Source: Selaginella moellendorffii (taxonomy: Eukaryota; Streptophyta; Lycopodiopsida; Selaginellales; Selaginellaceae). Taken from it: 64,000 bases of DNA. The translations under genes and the position numbers were made by a program. The first letter of the stretch is position 1. Each line of letters opens with the position of its first letter. This document shows positions 41,308 through 53,757 of this stretch, one piece after another. The notes beneath the pieces are model-generated. The model ran no database searches and had not been told where the DNA came from. It saw only the letters and a program-made list of their open reading frames with translations. Where the stretch lies: positions 985,734-1,049,733 of the forward strand of contig NW_003314283.1 in assembly GCF_000143415.4 (NCBI RefSeq), read 5' to 3'.

Positions 41308-41639
41308 AACAATCTCAAACAATGATTACATCCAGGGAGAAATCCTCGGGATCATGAGGTTTGGGTGGCGAAGATGAAAGACAGCGTTTGGCAAGGGTTT
41401 AGTATTCTTTAAACAAGAAGATTTATATTTCTTCTTCTCATTCTCGCATCGTTTGAGACGGATCATCTCGTCACTGCGTCTGTTCAAGGGAGAACCGATG
41501 CCGCTCTGCACGGGGATTCAAGCAAGTTTTTGTTGTCGAATTTTTTCAATCCCTCGTTTCAATTGTGTGTGTTCTTCGCAGACTTGGAAGAATTTGAAAG
41601 AAATATAGGAAAGAAAAAAGATTGTTCATGGTTTGTTTG

Positions 41640-41960
41640 AACCGCACAGCAGATCAAAAGAGGAGAACCTTAACAGCAGCATTACTTCAACTTCACGAGC
41701 TCTTTGTTACCGACGAAAGGACGATCCCCAGAATATTTACGTACAAAAAGGGAGAGGACACAGTGGCTTTTTCCTCTTTTTTGTTTCTCACACGAACATT
41801 GCCCGTGACCACGCCATGGCCGCGCTCATTTGCTTGCCTCGAAACGCTATTCCCCAATCTAATTGCTGGCGTACCTTGTGATATAAAGCTCTGCAGTGAG
41901 CATCACGGCCAAAACAATGCGACTATGCCTAAAAAAGGATAAGAAGATCAAACTTTGTGT
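41640..41960 (-). pseudogene. Truncated copy B of the membrane-protein gene
   Basis: Aligns with the last exon and 3' flank of the 42.4 kb gene: GGCATAGTCGCATTG and TTTATATCACAA are shared, as are CTTCACGAGCTCTTTGTT and ATTTACxTAxxAAAGGGA of the flank. Coding frame is lost within about eight codons. Confidence 0.65.
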
Positions 41961-42413
41961 TAGAGAAAATGGAGGTATGCCGCCGCGGACGAGAAGATTC
42001 CCAAATGCCAGTGCATCTTGAGAATATTCTACATGGCGATATCTCATGATTTTCTGGGATCAAAATTCGCCCATTCATAATCAAAGTTACAAAATCATAG
42101 TTGTACTTTCTTCCTTTCTTTTTTTCGTCTATCAAACTCTTCACTCGCCATGGTCCATCCAACAACAAACCTTTGCCTGGTGAGTCGCAAGTACCTCAAA
42201 AAGAAAAACGGAGAGAAACTCCACAGGAGCATTACTTCCAACTTCACGAGCTCTTTGTTGGACGATCCTGGTCTCTCCCAGATGTGTACAAAGAATATTT
42301 ACATAAGAAAGGGACAAGACACAGTCCTCTTTTTCGTTTCTCACACGAACATTGCCCATGGCTGCGCGCTCATTTGCTTGCCTCCACCCAATCTAATTGC
42401 TGGCGTACCTTGT

Positions 42414-43577
42414 CTAGATGTTGTGATATAAAGCCGCAGTGAACATCACGGCCATTGAGGCGGCAAACAATGCGACTATGCCCGCTGGACTCCCCTCTTT
42501 CTTCACGAGACAGCGTTCACCTGAAAGGAAGAAGAAGATCAAACTCACTAAAAGAGTTTAGAGCTTGCCTGTCCAGGCCATGACGCCCAAGGACGCTCCA
42601 AGTCCCACAACATAAGCGTCCAAGCCGGCTCCACTAGAGACAGAGAAACACATGTGGATTACCATCGAGGCACAAAAACAATGACAAAACAGTAGAAAAC
42701 AGTAGACGCTTCACGGACAAAACAAGATAAGAACTTGCAAGGCACAAACAAGCATAGCATTCAAACTAGGAAAGAACGCAGGCAACAAAAAAACTCAAAG
42801 AAAGGTGACCGGGGAAACAAACTTACAAGCAAACAAAAGAAGAGAAGCTTACGAGTTTAGGCGGATAGCGGCGAGCGCGAGGAGGCAAAAGAGGCCGAGT
42901 CCAGTCCGAAAGAATCCGGCGTCGAGGCTGTCATCTTTCACCCACACCGCGATGCAGTATCCCAGATGGAACGCTGCGAAGGCCAGAGTAAGAACCGGAA
43001 GAAGGAACACGTACTCTCCTCCTTCATCGTCGCCTTCTCCACCACCATCGCCACCACCATCGCCATCGTCACCACGACCTCTTCCACCGCCACACGGCCC
43101 TCCACTGCTCTTCTTGAGCGTCTTCTTATCGCAAGTTCCCATCCCATTGATCATGTCCACTGCCCAGGGACTGTATCTCATCTGTAAGTTCGTCCTCACT
43201 CCAAAATCTCGCAAGTCCCTGTCCAGGAGCTCCGGCGGCAACGCTGAATCATCGTCCCGGAAGCAAACGATGAGCTTGGAGCTCTCCTGATCGATTGCCG
43301 GCACTAGAGGCGGCAGCACCATGAGATCCTCCAGCAAACCCTGGCTACCTGTCAGCTGCGAGTAGAAATTCTTGGACGATCTCGACGCTGGCGAGTGGAA
43401 TATGTGCCTGTGGACACCGGCCTGCCACCAGTAGACGTGCGCCAGGCACTGCGCCATTCCAATGACATACAGATCGATCGCAGCCCTGGTTTCTCTCGGA
43501 TCTTTCACGCGCTCATTCCCGGAGATTCTCCTGTCTGGAAGCGATCTGGGAAGCGATCTGGGAATGCGGTCGAGCAC
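42414..43577 (-). CDS. Predicted multi-span membrane protein, unknown function
   Basis: Three exons, 42853-43577, 42569-42633, 42414-42520; 897 nt, 298 aa with consistent phases. Intron 2 starts with GC (ACAG|GCAAGC) instead of GT, a known minor splice class. The C-terminal half has hydrophobic spans: YVFLLPVLTLAFAAFHLG, GLFCLLALAAIRL, AYVVGLGASLGVMAW and IVALFAASMAVMFTAALY. Before them lies a Gly/Asp-rich linker (about residues 165-190). The N-terminal ~150 residues have no recognised domain. CLVKKEGSPAGI ahead of the last span loosely recalls DUF1218 proteins, but this is not firm. Two truncated copies lie nearby, which argues that this is the parent gene. Confidence 0.6.
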
Positions 43578-43999
43578 GGTTGATCGTACCTCACCGATGC
43601 CACGTCGCGGCTGCCATAGCTCGCTTCGCCCTCGTGAAACCCTAGAAATCCAGAATACTCTTTTTTACATTAAAATTTCAATCCGCTGGCGTGGCAACAT
43701 CCGTTGCATTGGTCCACGTCACTTCAAAAATTGCAAGAGTGGAGGTGGTCACTAGGCAAGCAACTTTGCGAAGAACACCCACGCAATTGAAACGGGGGAT
43801 TTGTTAGAAGAAATTCGAGAACAAGGAGATGATTAAAAAATTTCCTGACTTTGAAGATCCCCATGCCAAGCGGCATCGGTTCCCCGTGGAGACAGACCCG
43901 GCAAAGAGATGATCCGTCGTCTTCTCGAGCGATACGAGAATGAGAATGCTACTTTTCATCTTTGCCACCCAAACCTGGATCTATGAAGCAAACAATCCT
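43578..43999. other. Upstream region of the membrane-protein gene
   Basis: About 420 bp without a gene. The adjoining coding start holds a short tandem GGAAGCGATCT (43537-43560). G-box-like CACGTC occurs near 43719-43724. Confidence 0.35.
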
Positions 44000-45200
44000 T
44001 GCGAAAAAAAACAGAGAGAGAAATTTTGCGATACCTTGTAAGTCATAACGTCAGCCCATTGTGTACTGAATCTCTTTGATAATTCCACTCCGCGCTGCTT
44101 CGTTTCCAAGCACCTCGACTGTCTCAAAGATGTGATTACCCGTCAACACCTTCGGGTCCCATGACCGCGTCTAAGGTTTGAAAAAAATGGAGATCATCAC
44201 ACTAGAAAAATAATAAAGAGAGAGGTTCTTAAGAGAGTTGTATTTGCCTTTCTCCTCTCACTCAGTCGGAATTCCCTGCTATGTTTTTGAGATGGTTGCG
44301 AGAACGCATATTATCGTTTACCTTCACGATAGACCTTGGGAAGCATGTTTTGAAGTGAATGACGAGCATTTTCTTGCGATCAAACCCAGGTGTTAACGAA
44401 ATGCTTCGATGGTCGTTCACCTTAACATGTTGCACACAAGGCATATTAGAACAAGTTTTAACTGAACGCACACAAAACCTGTTCATAGATTGTAACAACA
44501 GCTTCTGCGACTGTTTCAGCTCTGATATCAAGCTGGAGGGAGTAAATTCTCTTCATGCAGCCACGCCGCAAGACCATCTTTATGCTCTTCCGTGAGAAAT
44601 ATTCCATTGTACAAATATGTCACTTACATCTCCAAAGTGCAGCTTTCTCAATATCTCTTTGATACGAGGAACACCGAGAGTAATATGTTGACAAAAAAAC
44701 ACAAGAGCATAGTTAGATAAATAAGATTACAACGAGAAGGACTTACTCATACTAGCCACTCCAGCAAAGTGAAAAGTTTTCAACGTCATCTGCATTCCAG
44801 GTTCTCCAATACTAAATGGTTCCAACAAGTTTTTTTTTTTGTGGTACCATCTAATGCACGTGTTCAGAAAGACCTGCAATAGCGCTCATATATAACTGTT
44901 CCACGAACCTCCAACTAGCATTTGCTGGCAACATTTTCATCGTCCAAATTACCAGCCTTTTCCTGGTATTGAACTCCTTCAAGAATTTTCTTAGCGAGTC
45001 CAAGAAAGCTGGAGCCGCTACCCGTGGACAAGCTGCCTGAGAGAACAGATTAGAAACAAATCCAAAGAAGTTTTGTAAGGCACCTTAGCTTACGCAGTCC
45101 AGATTCAAGGGCGTTCCGTTCTGAATCTCCATGCTTACGGGATCCTTTGTATCGTCCTCATAGATGCACATATATGCCAGATGATATATGAACTGTACCA
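44000..45200 (-). pseudogene. Decayed RNA polymerase III largest-subunit (NRPC1-like) fragment
   Basis: Scattered minus-strand blocks match the C-terminal part of the Pol III largest subunit, in the expected order: DPVSMEIQNGTPLNL (about 45115-45160), FLDSLRKFLKEF (about 44960-45010), [23 protein letters not shown] (about 44755-44825, interrupted here only as a quotation of two adjoining blocks), TLGVPRIKEI (about 44645-44680), LQLDIRAETVAEA (about 44495-44535), and NHIFETVEVLGNEAARS with IIKEIQYTMG (about 44050-44135). Stops, frameshifts and missing splice acceptors separate them, so no functional product is expected. The parent gene must lie elsewhere. Confidence 0.7.
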
Positions 45201-48200
45201 TCGTGAAAGATCGTCCAAAGCTTTCATTAAACGTCTGGACATGTATCCAGTTTCAGCAGTTTTCACATGCAATGACATGTCAAATTCTGATCATTTGATG
45301 CAAAAGAAAGAGACTTACCACATTATCGGTGAGACCCTTGTGAGTAGCGACCATAGTGTGGAAAAATAAATTATGTTGCTGTTAGACCCAAGCAGGTAAA
45401 GTAATTAATGCCCTTCAGGCCATTTTTTGGCCATTTTACCCTGCAAAAATTGGTGTTTTTTCAAAATGCTTTAAATTTTGAGTAGAAATTACCAGAATTT
45501 ATTTAACATGATTCCATGTAGCCCTTTTTCTTGGAAGGCAATAAAATAGAATATTCTTTTAGAATATATTTTTTCTTTCTTAAGGGATGAATGAATATTC
45601 CAAATTTAATGAGCATGGCACTTTTCTCCATGAAGTGTATATTTTTATAGAGAACAAAATCCTTCCTACCTCTAAAGGTCTCATACTGGTAAATGATTAT
45701 GAAATGGGGGTTTTATAATCTAAGTTAAACATAATATGTACCTAAAATAGTCTAGAAATTTTGGTAAAAACCATCCTCACTATTTAAGTAGTTTCTAAAA
45801 TTAAAAATTCATCTGAACCTATATAATTGTTATTCACAATGTTCTGGTTTAAAAGAGATTTTTTGGGGCCAAGTAAAATGGGAATATTGAAGTTTGCCAC
45901 AAGCATGAAAATTTCTATTGTATATTTTAACATTTTGATATCTTAATATTTCAAAAATTTGATATTTCAAAAGTTGACCACCACACATTAGGCTAAAAAC
46001 ATATAGATAGCATTCAAAACACTTATTCATTCATTCATTTTTTAAAGTTTTACAAAGATATGAAACACAGAAGGCAAATAATCTATAAGTAGTTGTAGCA
46101 TAAAATAATGTGAGAATGTTAACTTTTTATTACTACTAAAATCCTTATATTACACTCTTATTCATTATGACCATTAATAAAAATGCTTTTGTTATTTTTG
46201 AAATAACATTTCAGAGCAAGAGAAAAGAATAAACAGACAGTATGGTAGAAAGAACAAAAAGTCTACTCTATAGAATTTTCTATAGCATTTATAATTCACT
46301 TAATATTATAAATAAAAACATGCTGTTTATTTATTTCCCATTCCTCTTTATATAAGCATGATATATTATAGTAGTGCATCTCTATAATAGTATAAGTATG
46401 TAGTATATTCATCTTGTATTATATGATATGAATGATATATATGAATAAAAAAGTCAAATCTATATATATTTTCAAGATTAAAAGGTAATCATACAAAAAG
46501 GTGTGTTTGCATGCTTGTGTGTGTTTGCTATTATTCTAAATGGTAAACTTACTAGAGCTTTATATTAATTATGAGCTTCTGGAACCCTAGAGCCTACCAA
46601 GATTGATAATTAAGATTTGGTCTATTGCCATGTTATAATAAAACCTTATTCTTGAGTATATTAATCAGTAACAAACAATATAGTCATTAAAGAATTCTTG
46701 AGAATTTAATTCTTTTTTGAGTGTTAGAATAGTTAGAAAGAAGTGTATTTTTGGTCCTGGAAGATTCTCATTTAATTCTCCACCTCCATCCCCGAACTCA
46801 AACAACAATCCACCTTCAACTCCAAGCAATAATTTTTTAGAAGTCTTTATAACAATTGTTTCATTTATAGCCTTAAGTACAACTAAATAGGAGTTTCTTT
46901 TTTATGATGTTGTTATAAGAGTTAAAGTGCTCTAAGAGTGATATCACTATTTTCATCAAAATTCTTTTCTAGATATGACTAGAGAGCTTGAATGTGTAAA
47001 TATATACAATCTTCGATGTCCACTTTTATTTAAACAAGATAGATAATTCTATAGGTTTGGTAAATTTTCTTGAGCATTTTCACTAATACACAAGAGTTGG
47101 TTTGGAAAATCTGTATATGTGGATGTACAAAAAAATCAAGGAGTTAAAAATATACAACTACTATGATTTCATAGTGAAGAAAAATATTCTATTGGCAAAC
47201 ACTGCATTAGTGAGTGTTAAATCTAATATAGTGGCTGATGCTTTATCTTATATTCATCATGTAACAAAGCTACACTCATAGTTTTATTATCATTTAAGTA
47301 AAGTGGTTAGTGAATTTAGACAATTGGTTGAGCATGTTTAGATTTAGAATGTTGAGGTAGTCTCTTTACAAGTCTAGATAAAAGCCCCTTTTTCATTGAT
47401 GGATGGAATTCTATACTATAATGGTTGTGTATATTTGCTATGGGTGGATGTATTGATAAATAAGGTTTTATTCCACTATCACTATAATGAGTACAATTTT
47501 ATTGATTTCTTTTTTAAGTTTAGTTCATTATGAGAAAAGTGTAGAATTTTTATATTTTTTTAGAACGATAGTATTTTGTATAAACACATGATTATATATA
47601 TTTATAGTACAAGTGGTTTGAACATTGTTATAATTCTGAAGCCCCATTTATGAGACAAGCAATCTAAAATATCAAGAATATATGTATTGTTAGTGCATAA
47701 TAAAAACTCACTCCCTAAAGTTTAACATAATATAAATATTGATAGGAATGCTTTACCATTCAAGTTTTAATTTGTTTGGTGTATAGGAAAGAATGTTAAT
47801 AGTACTCACACTTGGCTCTTATGCATTTTATATAAGTCTCCACCTCCATCTTTAACTTTTACTAATATTTTACTTTTGTAGCATATATGGTTTTCACCCT
47901 TTATCCTATAGTGATTTACCATAGAATAATCACGAAGTGGAACCTAAACCCTCTATGTGCCATGTGTCACATGCCATATGCCATATGTCCAAGGACAGCA
48001 AATCAGAACCCAAGTTTCAAGGCCTTAGGCTATTGAATAAAGGAATAGGGCCAAATTCCCAAACTTGCAACTAAAGAGTGAAGGAATTGGAACATAAAAC
48101 AACTCTTGAGCATTCATCCCAAGGAGCAAAGAGACAAGTGTATAGATTGATTTAGAATAGTCATAGAGTTTTTAGCATCCAAATGCTAGAATTAGCATGC

Positions 48201-49234
48201 AAAATAGAGCCAAACAAAATTTAGCATTATTTTAGCATATTGGTGATCTAATGTGAGGATATAAGTACTCCACCAACTAACATGGTATGGAACTTGGGTT
48301 TAAACCTAAGCCAATGCAAAATAATGACAGGCATGCAAATAAGAGCTAAATTATGCCTTAGGTTGGTCAGTCATGCTCAACTTACCTATTATCCTTACTA
48401 TACGTTTAAAACCCCCCACAACCCCCCTGTTTAAGGAACACATGCTTTCAACTTTCACCTTTAGCCACTCTTAGTACCAGGAGTTAGTCTCTTGGATTAA
48501 CTCAAAACTTACTAAATGTAGAATGATGCTAAATTATGAATTTAGATATAGGAAGAACACCATTGTGTTCAAGACAATGTCTACATTCTGTAGATATGCC
48601 AAATTAGCAAATCTAGATATTTCTCATAAATAGCAATTGAGACTTAACAGAACTAATATATAATGCATGATAGTGAGGGTGTTTGGCAGACACAGTAAAC
48701 TATCTAGTGATATTGAGAGATTAGTCTCAATATGCAAGGGTTCTTGTCAAATTAATGCAAAATAGAGTAAAAGAGAGGTAAAATCCAAGTTGAATATACT
48801 TAGTAAGAAATACATAGAAGTTCCTTCCTTATATTCATTTGGCTAAGTACAAATGCTAAACCCAATTTACTAACACTTGAAAAAAAGGGGTTGAAAAGGG
48901 AACCAACAATACCAACCTTCTGCCATTGTGGTAGTAAAGAAACAATATCAGAAAAGACTAGTTGACATATAACTTTCAATACCTATAATCACATTTACAA
49001 TACTTTCCCCCTATTATGGAAGATTAATGTCCTTATCAATGCATACTTTAATCTAGACCACTGCTAAGGAAACAACTCTAGAAAAAACTTATAGTGAGCA
49101 CACTTCATGAGAAATGCACCAACTTAAATAAGTTAAGGTAACTTTTCTGTTTAACACAAATATGCTACAACTCAGACACTTTTGCTACTTTGGGTGTCAT
49201 TCAACTTACAAAAGTGTGATATGCCTCTATTTGC
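45201..49234. other. AT-rich repeat desert
   Basis: No gene. Contains one recognisable gypsy remnant (47200-47480). The rest is AT-rich sequence with many short runs and no credible ORF above about 66 codons. Confidence 0.55.
47200..47480 (+). mobile_element. Ty3/gypsy remnant, RNase H to integrase junction
   Basis: The plus strand reads SNIVADALSYIHHVTKLHS, then after stops SLMDGILYYNGCVYL: the end of RNase H (NxVADALSR) and the start of integrase (DGxLYYxGRxYVP). Several in-frame stops; inactive. Confidence 0.7.
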
Positions 49235-50008
49235 CTCTATCAATAAATAATCAAGCAAAACATTTTATAAAGATAATCAATTATCCTAGATTATAGTGAA
49301 TCATCACCAATGATTGCCAGATGCAAATATTAACTTTAATATTGAAATTAATAAGCTAAAATGCCTTTCCTAACAATTCTTAACAAATAACACAATAATT
49401 GTGAAAACTTACAGAACCAAAATCTCAAAAAAGTTTATAAAGTTTCACCTAACAATGATCACAAGTCTTTATGAATTAGCTTCAATGCTAAAGAAAAAAT
49501 TATGGTATAACTCACAATATATTTGGCATTTAAATTGATGCAAATATATTTTTCATTAGCTTTAACATTATGAAGTTTAGTTTATAAATGTGTTAAGAAG
49601 GATAACCCAAATCTACCAACAAAGCTTTTTAGTAAAGATGCAACAGTCACGACAAAGGTAGTTCTAAAGTTGGAAAAAACAATTGAAGTTGCTACTAAAA
49701 ATCCAAAATCAATTGGTATGGAGATATTCATGGAGCTGAATGTTAAAATCCTCAATATACAACAATGATTTAAAGGTTTAGTTTCTACCATTGAGTCGAC
49801 ACTTTCTTTGATGTGGCTAATGATCTTTGATAAAGTGTATAATTCATTTGAGTTTTGCCGTATCGTTGACATTAAACTTGTATAGCTTGTACGAGCCGAT
49901 CGGAAAAGGAAAGGGAAATTAACACAAAAAGAAGTAAAATCTCCCCTCTAGAACAAGGCAAAAGGATAATATCAAGGGCTAGTTATATATAATCAAATAA
50001 AAGTAAAA
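49235..50008. repeat. ~770-bp direct repeat, copy 1
   Basis: Matches 50639-51408 over its full length, from CAATAAATAATCAAGCAAAA to AATCAAATAAAA, with scattered substitutions and small indels (roughly one in ten positions by eye). The interval between copies is about 630 bp. The ends do not show the TG...CA of LTRs. No coding capacity recognised. Confidence 0.75.
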
Positions 50009-50638
50009 AACAAATTTTAAGATCTTTTATATTTTATTTTTGATTGACAAAAAAGGTCATAATAAAATCCATTTAATGTTGATGAGTCACAACTTCAAGT
50101 TTTGATAATTTTTATATAGTAAAATGTAAATAGATATTAAAAAAATTAAATTTTAAAATAATTTTAAAATGAAGTATTTTGCCCTAAAAGTTTTCTAAAT
50201 TATAACAATGAGTTATAAACAATGATAGTGGTAAATTTTATTTCAACATGAGTCAAAAATTCAACATCATGAGGATATATAATATTAAAAAGAATAACTA
50301 TTAATGATTGTAATATAATGTAATTGAAGATTTTGCAGTTTTGAATTAAATGCTTGCAAAATTTTTTTATAAAGATAGAGGTAAGAAATATAAATGATAA
50401 TCCAAACTCTAAGATACAACAATTAGTTACTATGATGGCAAAATTGATTTTTGAGATATTTTTCTAAAAAGATTTTAAAATTAAATTAAATTTCTACTCA
50501 AAAGTTGAAGCTTTATAAGTAAAAAATACATCCATTTCCATTATTGTTCTCAAAAGTTTCAGCCAAGCCATGCTCAAAAGAGATATATATAATCATCATC
50601 AAAAAAGTATCCACTATCGAAGAATGACAAATTATTCT

Positions 50639-51408
50639 ATATCAATAAATAATCAAGCAAAACCTTTTATAAGGAATTATCCTAGACGATAGTGAATCAT
50701 CACCAATGATTGCTAGATGCAAATATTAACTTTAATATCAAAGCTAATAAGCTAAAATGCCTTTTCTAACAACTCCTAACAAATAAAATAATAAATGTGA
50801 AAACTCACAAAACCAAAATCTTAAAGAAGTTTATAAAGTCTTGCCTAACAATGACCATAAGTTTCTATGAACTAACTTCAATGCTAAAGAAAAAATCATG
50901 GTATAACTTATAATATATTTGGCTTTTAAATTGATGTAGATGTGTTTTTCATTACCTTTAACATCATAAAGTTTAGTTTATGAATATATTAAGAAGGATA
51001 ACCCAAATCCGCCAATAAAGCTTTCTAGTAAGGATGCAAAAGTCGTGACAAAAGTGGTTCTAAAGTTGGAAAAAGCAATTTGAGTTTCTCCTAGGAATCC
51101 AAAGCCAATTGATATAGAAATGTTTGTGGAGTTGAATATCAAGATCTTTAATATACAAAAATGATTTAAAGGTTTAGTTTCTACTATTGAGTCGACACTT
51201 TCTTTGATGTGGCTAACGATCTTTGATAAAGTGTATAACTCATTTGAGTTTTGCTATATTGTTGACATTAAACTTATATAGCTTGTACAAAACAATTGGA
51301 AAGGGAAAGGGAAATTAGCACAAGATGAAGTAAAAACTCTTCCCTAGAAAAAGGCAAAAGGGATAGTTATCAAGGGTTAGTTATATGTAATCAAATAAAA
51401 TTTTAAAT
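50639..51408. repeat. ~770-bp direct repeat, copy 2
   Basis: Second copy of 49235-50008 in the same orientation. Shared marker blocks include ATTGAGTCGACACTTTC, AAGAAGGATAACCCAAATC and TTGATGTGGCTAA. Confidence 0.75.
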
Positions 51409-51575
51409 AAAATTAATATATAAAAAAAATGAAATATTCTTGATCTATGCATATTCTCAAGTTGATGGAAAGAGGCCTTGCTTCTTTAAAATGTACTTTT
51501 CCTTATTTTTTATTCTACTTCTCTTCTCCAATTAACACCAGCCACTGTCTATAAAATTTTCTGAAAGCCTACCAA

Positions 51576-53230
51576 GAAGATTCTACTGATAGACATGGAG
51601 ATTTGGGTACCTTTGCCAACTCTACAGCAGATGGAAGCAACATTGATTTCACTATTGAAGAGCTGGCCTGAGCCATTGGGGATCTTCCACTACACATAAG
51701 CCTGGATGTTCATGGCCCAATGGCCGAGCTTCTCCAGGCATGTGATAGAGGCTTTTCTGCACAGGTTCTAGCAATTATCTTTAATGACATTCTTTGCAAT
51801 GAATTTCTAAGACAATGGAAGAGTGGAGATACGAACTACCATACCATAATGGTCTCTTTGATCCTCCAAACTCTTTGCCTACATGGTGGAGAAACATCTC
51901 GTAAACTAGAGTGAGCAGCGAGAGAAATGTGCAATGGCCCAGGCAGGTTTCCAGCCACAATACAGTTTTGTGGATCCACTAATCATTATTATGTTGCTTC
52001 ATTGATTTCAAGAAAGCTTTCAATATAGTTATGAGACAAGGCTTATTAGATCGGCTGGAAGTACTCGAGAGATAATCTAGGCTATTTTGGCTTTGTACAA
52101 AGTTATTCTCACTGACATTGCTGGTCAAGAATCGAGCACCAGCACCACTGCACAAAGCAAGGATGCCCACTTTCCCCAACTCTCTTTGGTTTATATATCA
52201 ACACGATTGAGGCTCTCTTTCTTGATCACCATCTATCAGAGATCCAAATGAGGACCTATAATTCTATCTACTTCTGTACGTAGACAACTTACTACTACTT
52301 GCCTCCACCCGCACCATACTTCAGAGATAGCAAGAGGTCCTTGCCATGTTTTTCAATAACACAGAATTGGCTGTAAATTGGAGGCATACAAGTACCTTAG
52401 CTATGTAGTACATCAATGTAATCTCTGGTGTGCAGGGGTAATTGACCATATCAACACAGCTTGCAAAGCATACCACACTCTCCAAAGTGATTTCTGTACC
52501 ATGGGAATCTACTGTTGGGACACTGAACACCAATATTTCATGGCAAAAGTCACAACAGTCTTGATGTACAGTGAAGAAGTATGAGGACCTGGTCTGACCA
52601 AGGACCTTTGGAGGCAAGTTGGGAAGATTCATTGGACAACTGAATTCGGATGCCTGAAGGTATCTTGTGGGTTATGTCTATGGAATCTGGCATCCTACTC
52701 CAAGTTTGGAAGAATACTATGCAATATGTTCTACGTCTACTCACACACCTGGATGAAGACAACCTTGCAAAGTTTGCTGTTTTAGACTGGACAATCAACG
52801 TCAACTTGGATGGTGGCACAACTGGACACAGTCACTGGAGATGGAGCTTAGTGATCTCCTTCTGGAAAATATAGCTTATGTCCATGCGCTATGGATGGAA
52901 AAAGCATTTAAGACATGGCTGCAAGGGGCTGATAGAGCTCAACACAGTTTCTACAGATACCACGTAGAAGTTGTCGACTGATCAGCCTCTTGGACAGAAA
53001 CACAGGAAGATCATTGCAGCATATCGGACTAGAGGGCATCGATTGTATCCAGTAATTGGGGAATGGTTTTGCCCTCCAATCCCATGGGAAGGACGACTCT
53101 GCCAGGAGGTGGAGACAGTGGTACTACACACAATTGTCTAGCTTTTACACACATTTGGCAACAATCACACCTCCCACAAGCTGGTATGGATGCAATAGCT
53201 CTCCTCAATCAAAGAGGTGGCCATATTTCT
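51576..53230 (+). mobile_element. Decayed LINE (non-LTR retrotransposon) reverse transcriptase
   Basis: The plus strand, switching frame several times, reads like a LINE RT: AELLQACDRGFSAQVL, NEFLRQWKSGD, AQAGFQPQYSFVD, FIDFKKAFNIV followed by RQGLLDRLEVLE, GCPLSPTLFGLYINTIEALF, and YVDNLLLLAST at the place of the YADDL box (Asp-Asp changed to Asp-Asn). Multiple stops make it inactive. The 3' limit is uncertain; no poly-A tail or target duplication was found. Confidence 0.75.
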
Positions 53231-53757
53231 CTTTCTCTGGGAACTCCCTAAATATTTAAACTAGAATATTAGCGCATGCCCTAGGGCCCAAAACACCCAA
53301 ATGGACATACCACAGGCTTTCATTAACAGTTATCAATATGGAAATGGCATTTTCAAGAATAAAAGCTCAAGATTTTCTGGCACTTGTTTACATAGAGGAT
53401 CAAATTTATAGTAACTTGAATACTTCTCAAAATAAACGCAAATTGGAACATGCTGCACATGCCCTTGCCACGCGTCTCGCGCGGATAGCTTCTCGCTGTA
53501 ACAATCCGCCACGCGTCGTCCTCCCATTCGCTCGAGGCCACGAGTACCACAAAAGCGCCAGAGCGCTACATGCCGAACACTTCTAGGTAAGGTCTCTTTC
53601 TCGGCGGCTAGGCTATGGTGGAGGAGCAAGGATGAGGAAGAGGAGGAGGAACTCTGAGAATTCCTTCGAGAATTCCAGCTCCAGTCGTACAGGTACCTTG
53701 CCCTCCCTAGTCGATCGGGCCGGATTGAGCTAGATCATCCAGGGATTCCAGGGTAGA
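53231..53757. other. Intergenic, promoter side of the LC8-domain gene
   Basis: Mostly AT-rich up to 53450, then higher GC with CCACGCGTCGTC-like sequence. Presumed promoter and 5' UTR. Several short ORFs, none recognisable. Confidence 0.4.

Noticed and set aside
49235-51408. LTR retrotransposon with 770-bp LTRs
   Set aside because: Copies do not start TG or end CA, no primer-binding site or coding remnant was recognised between them.
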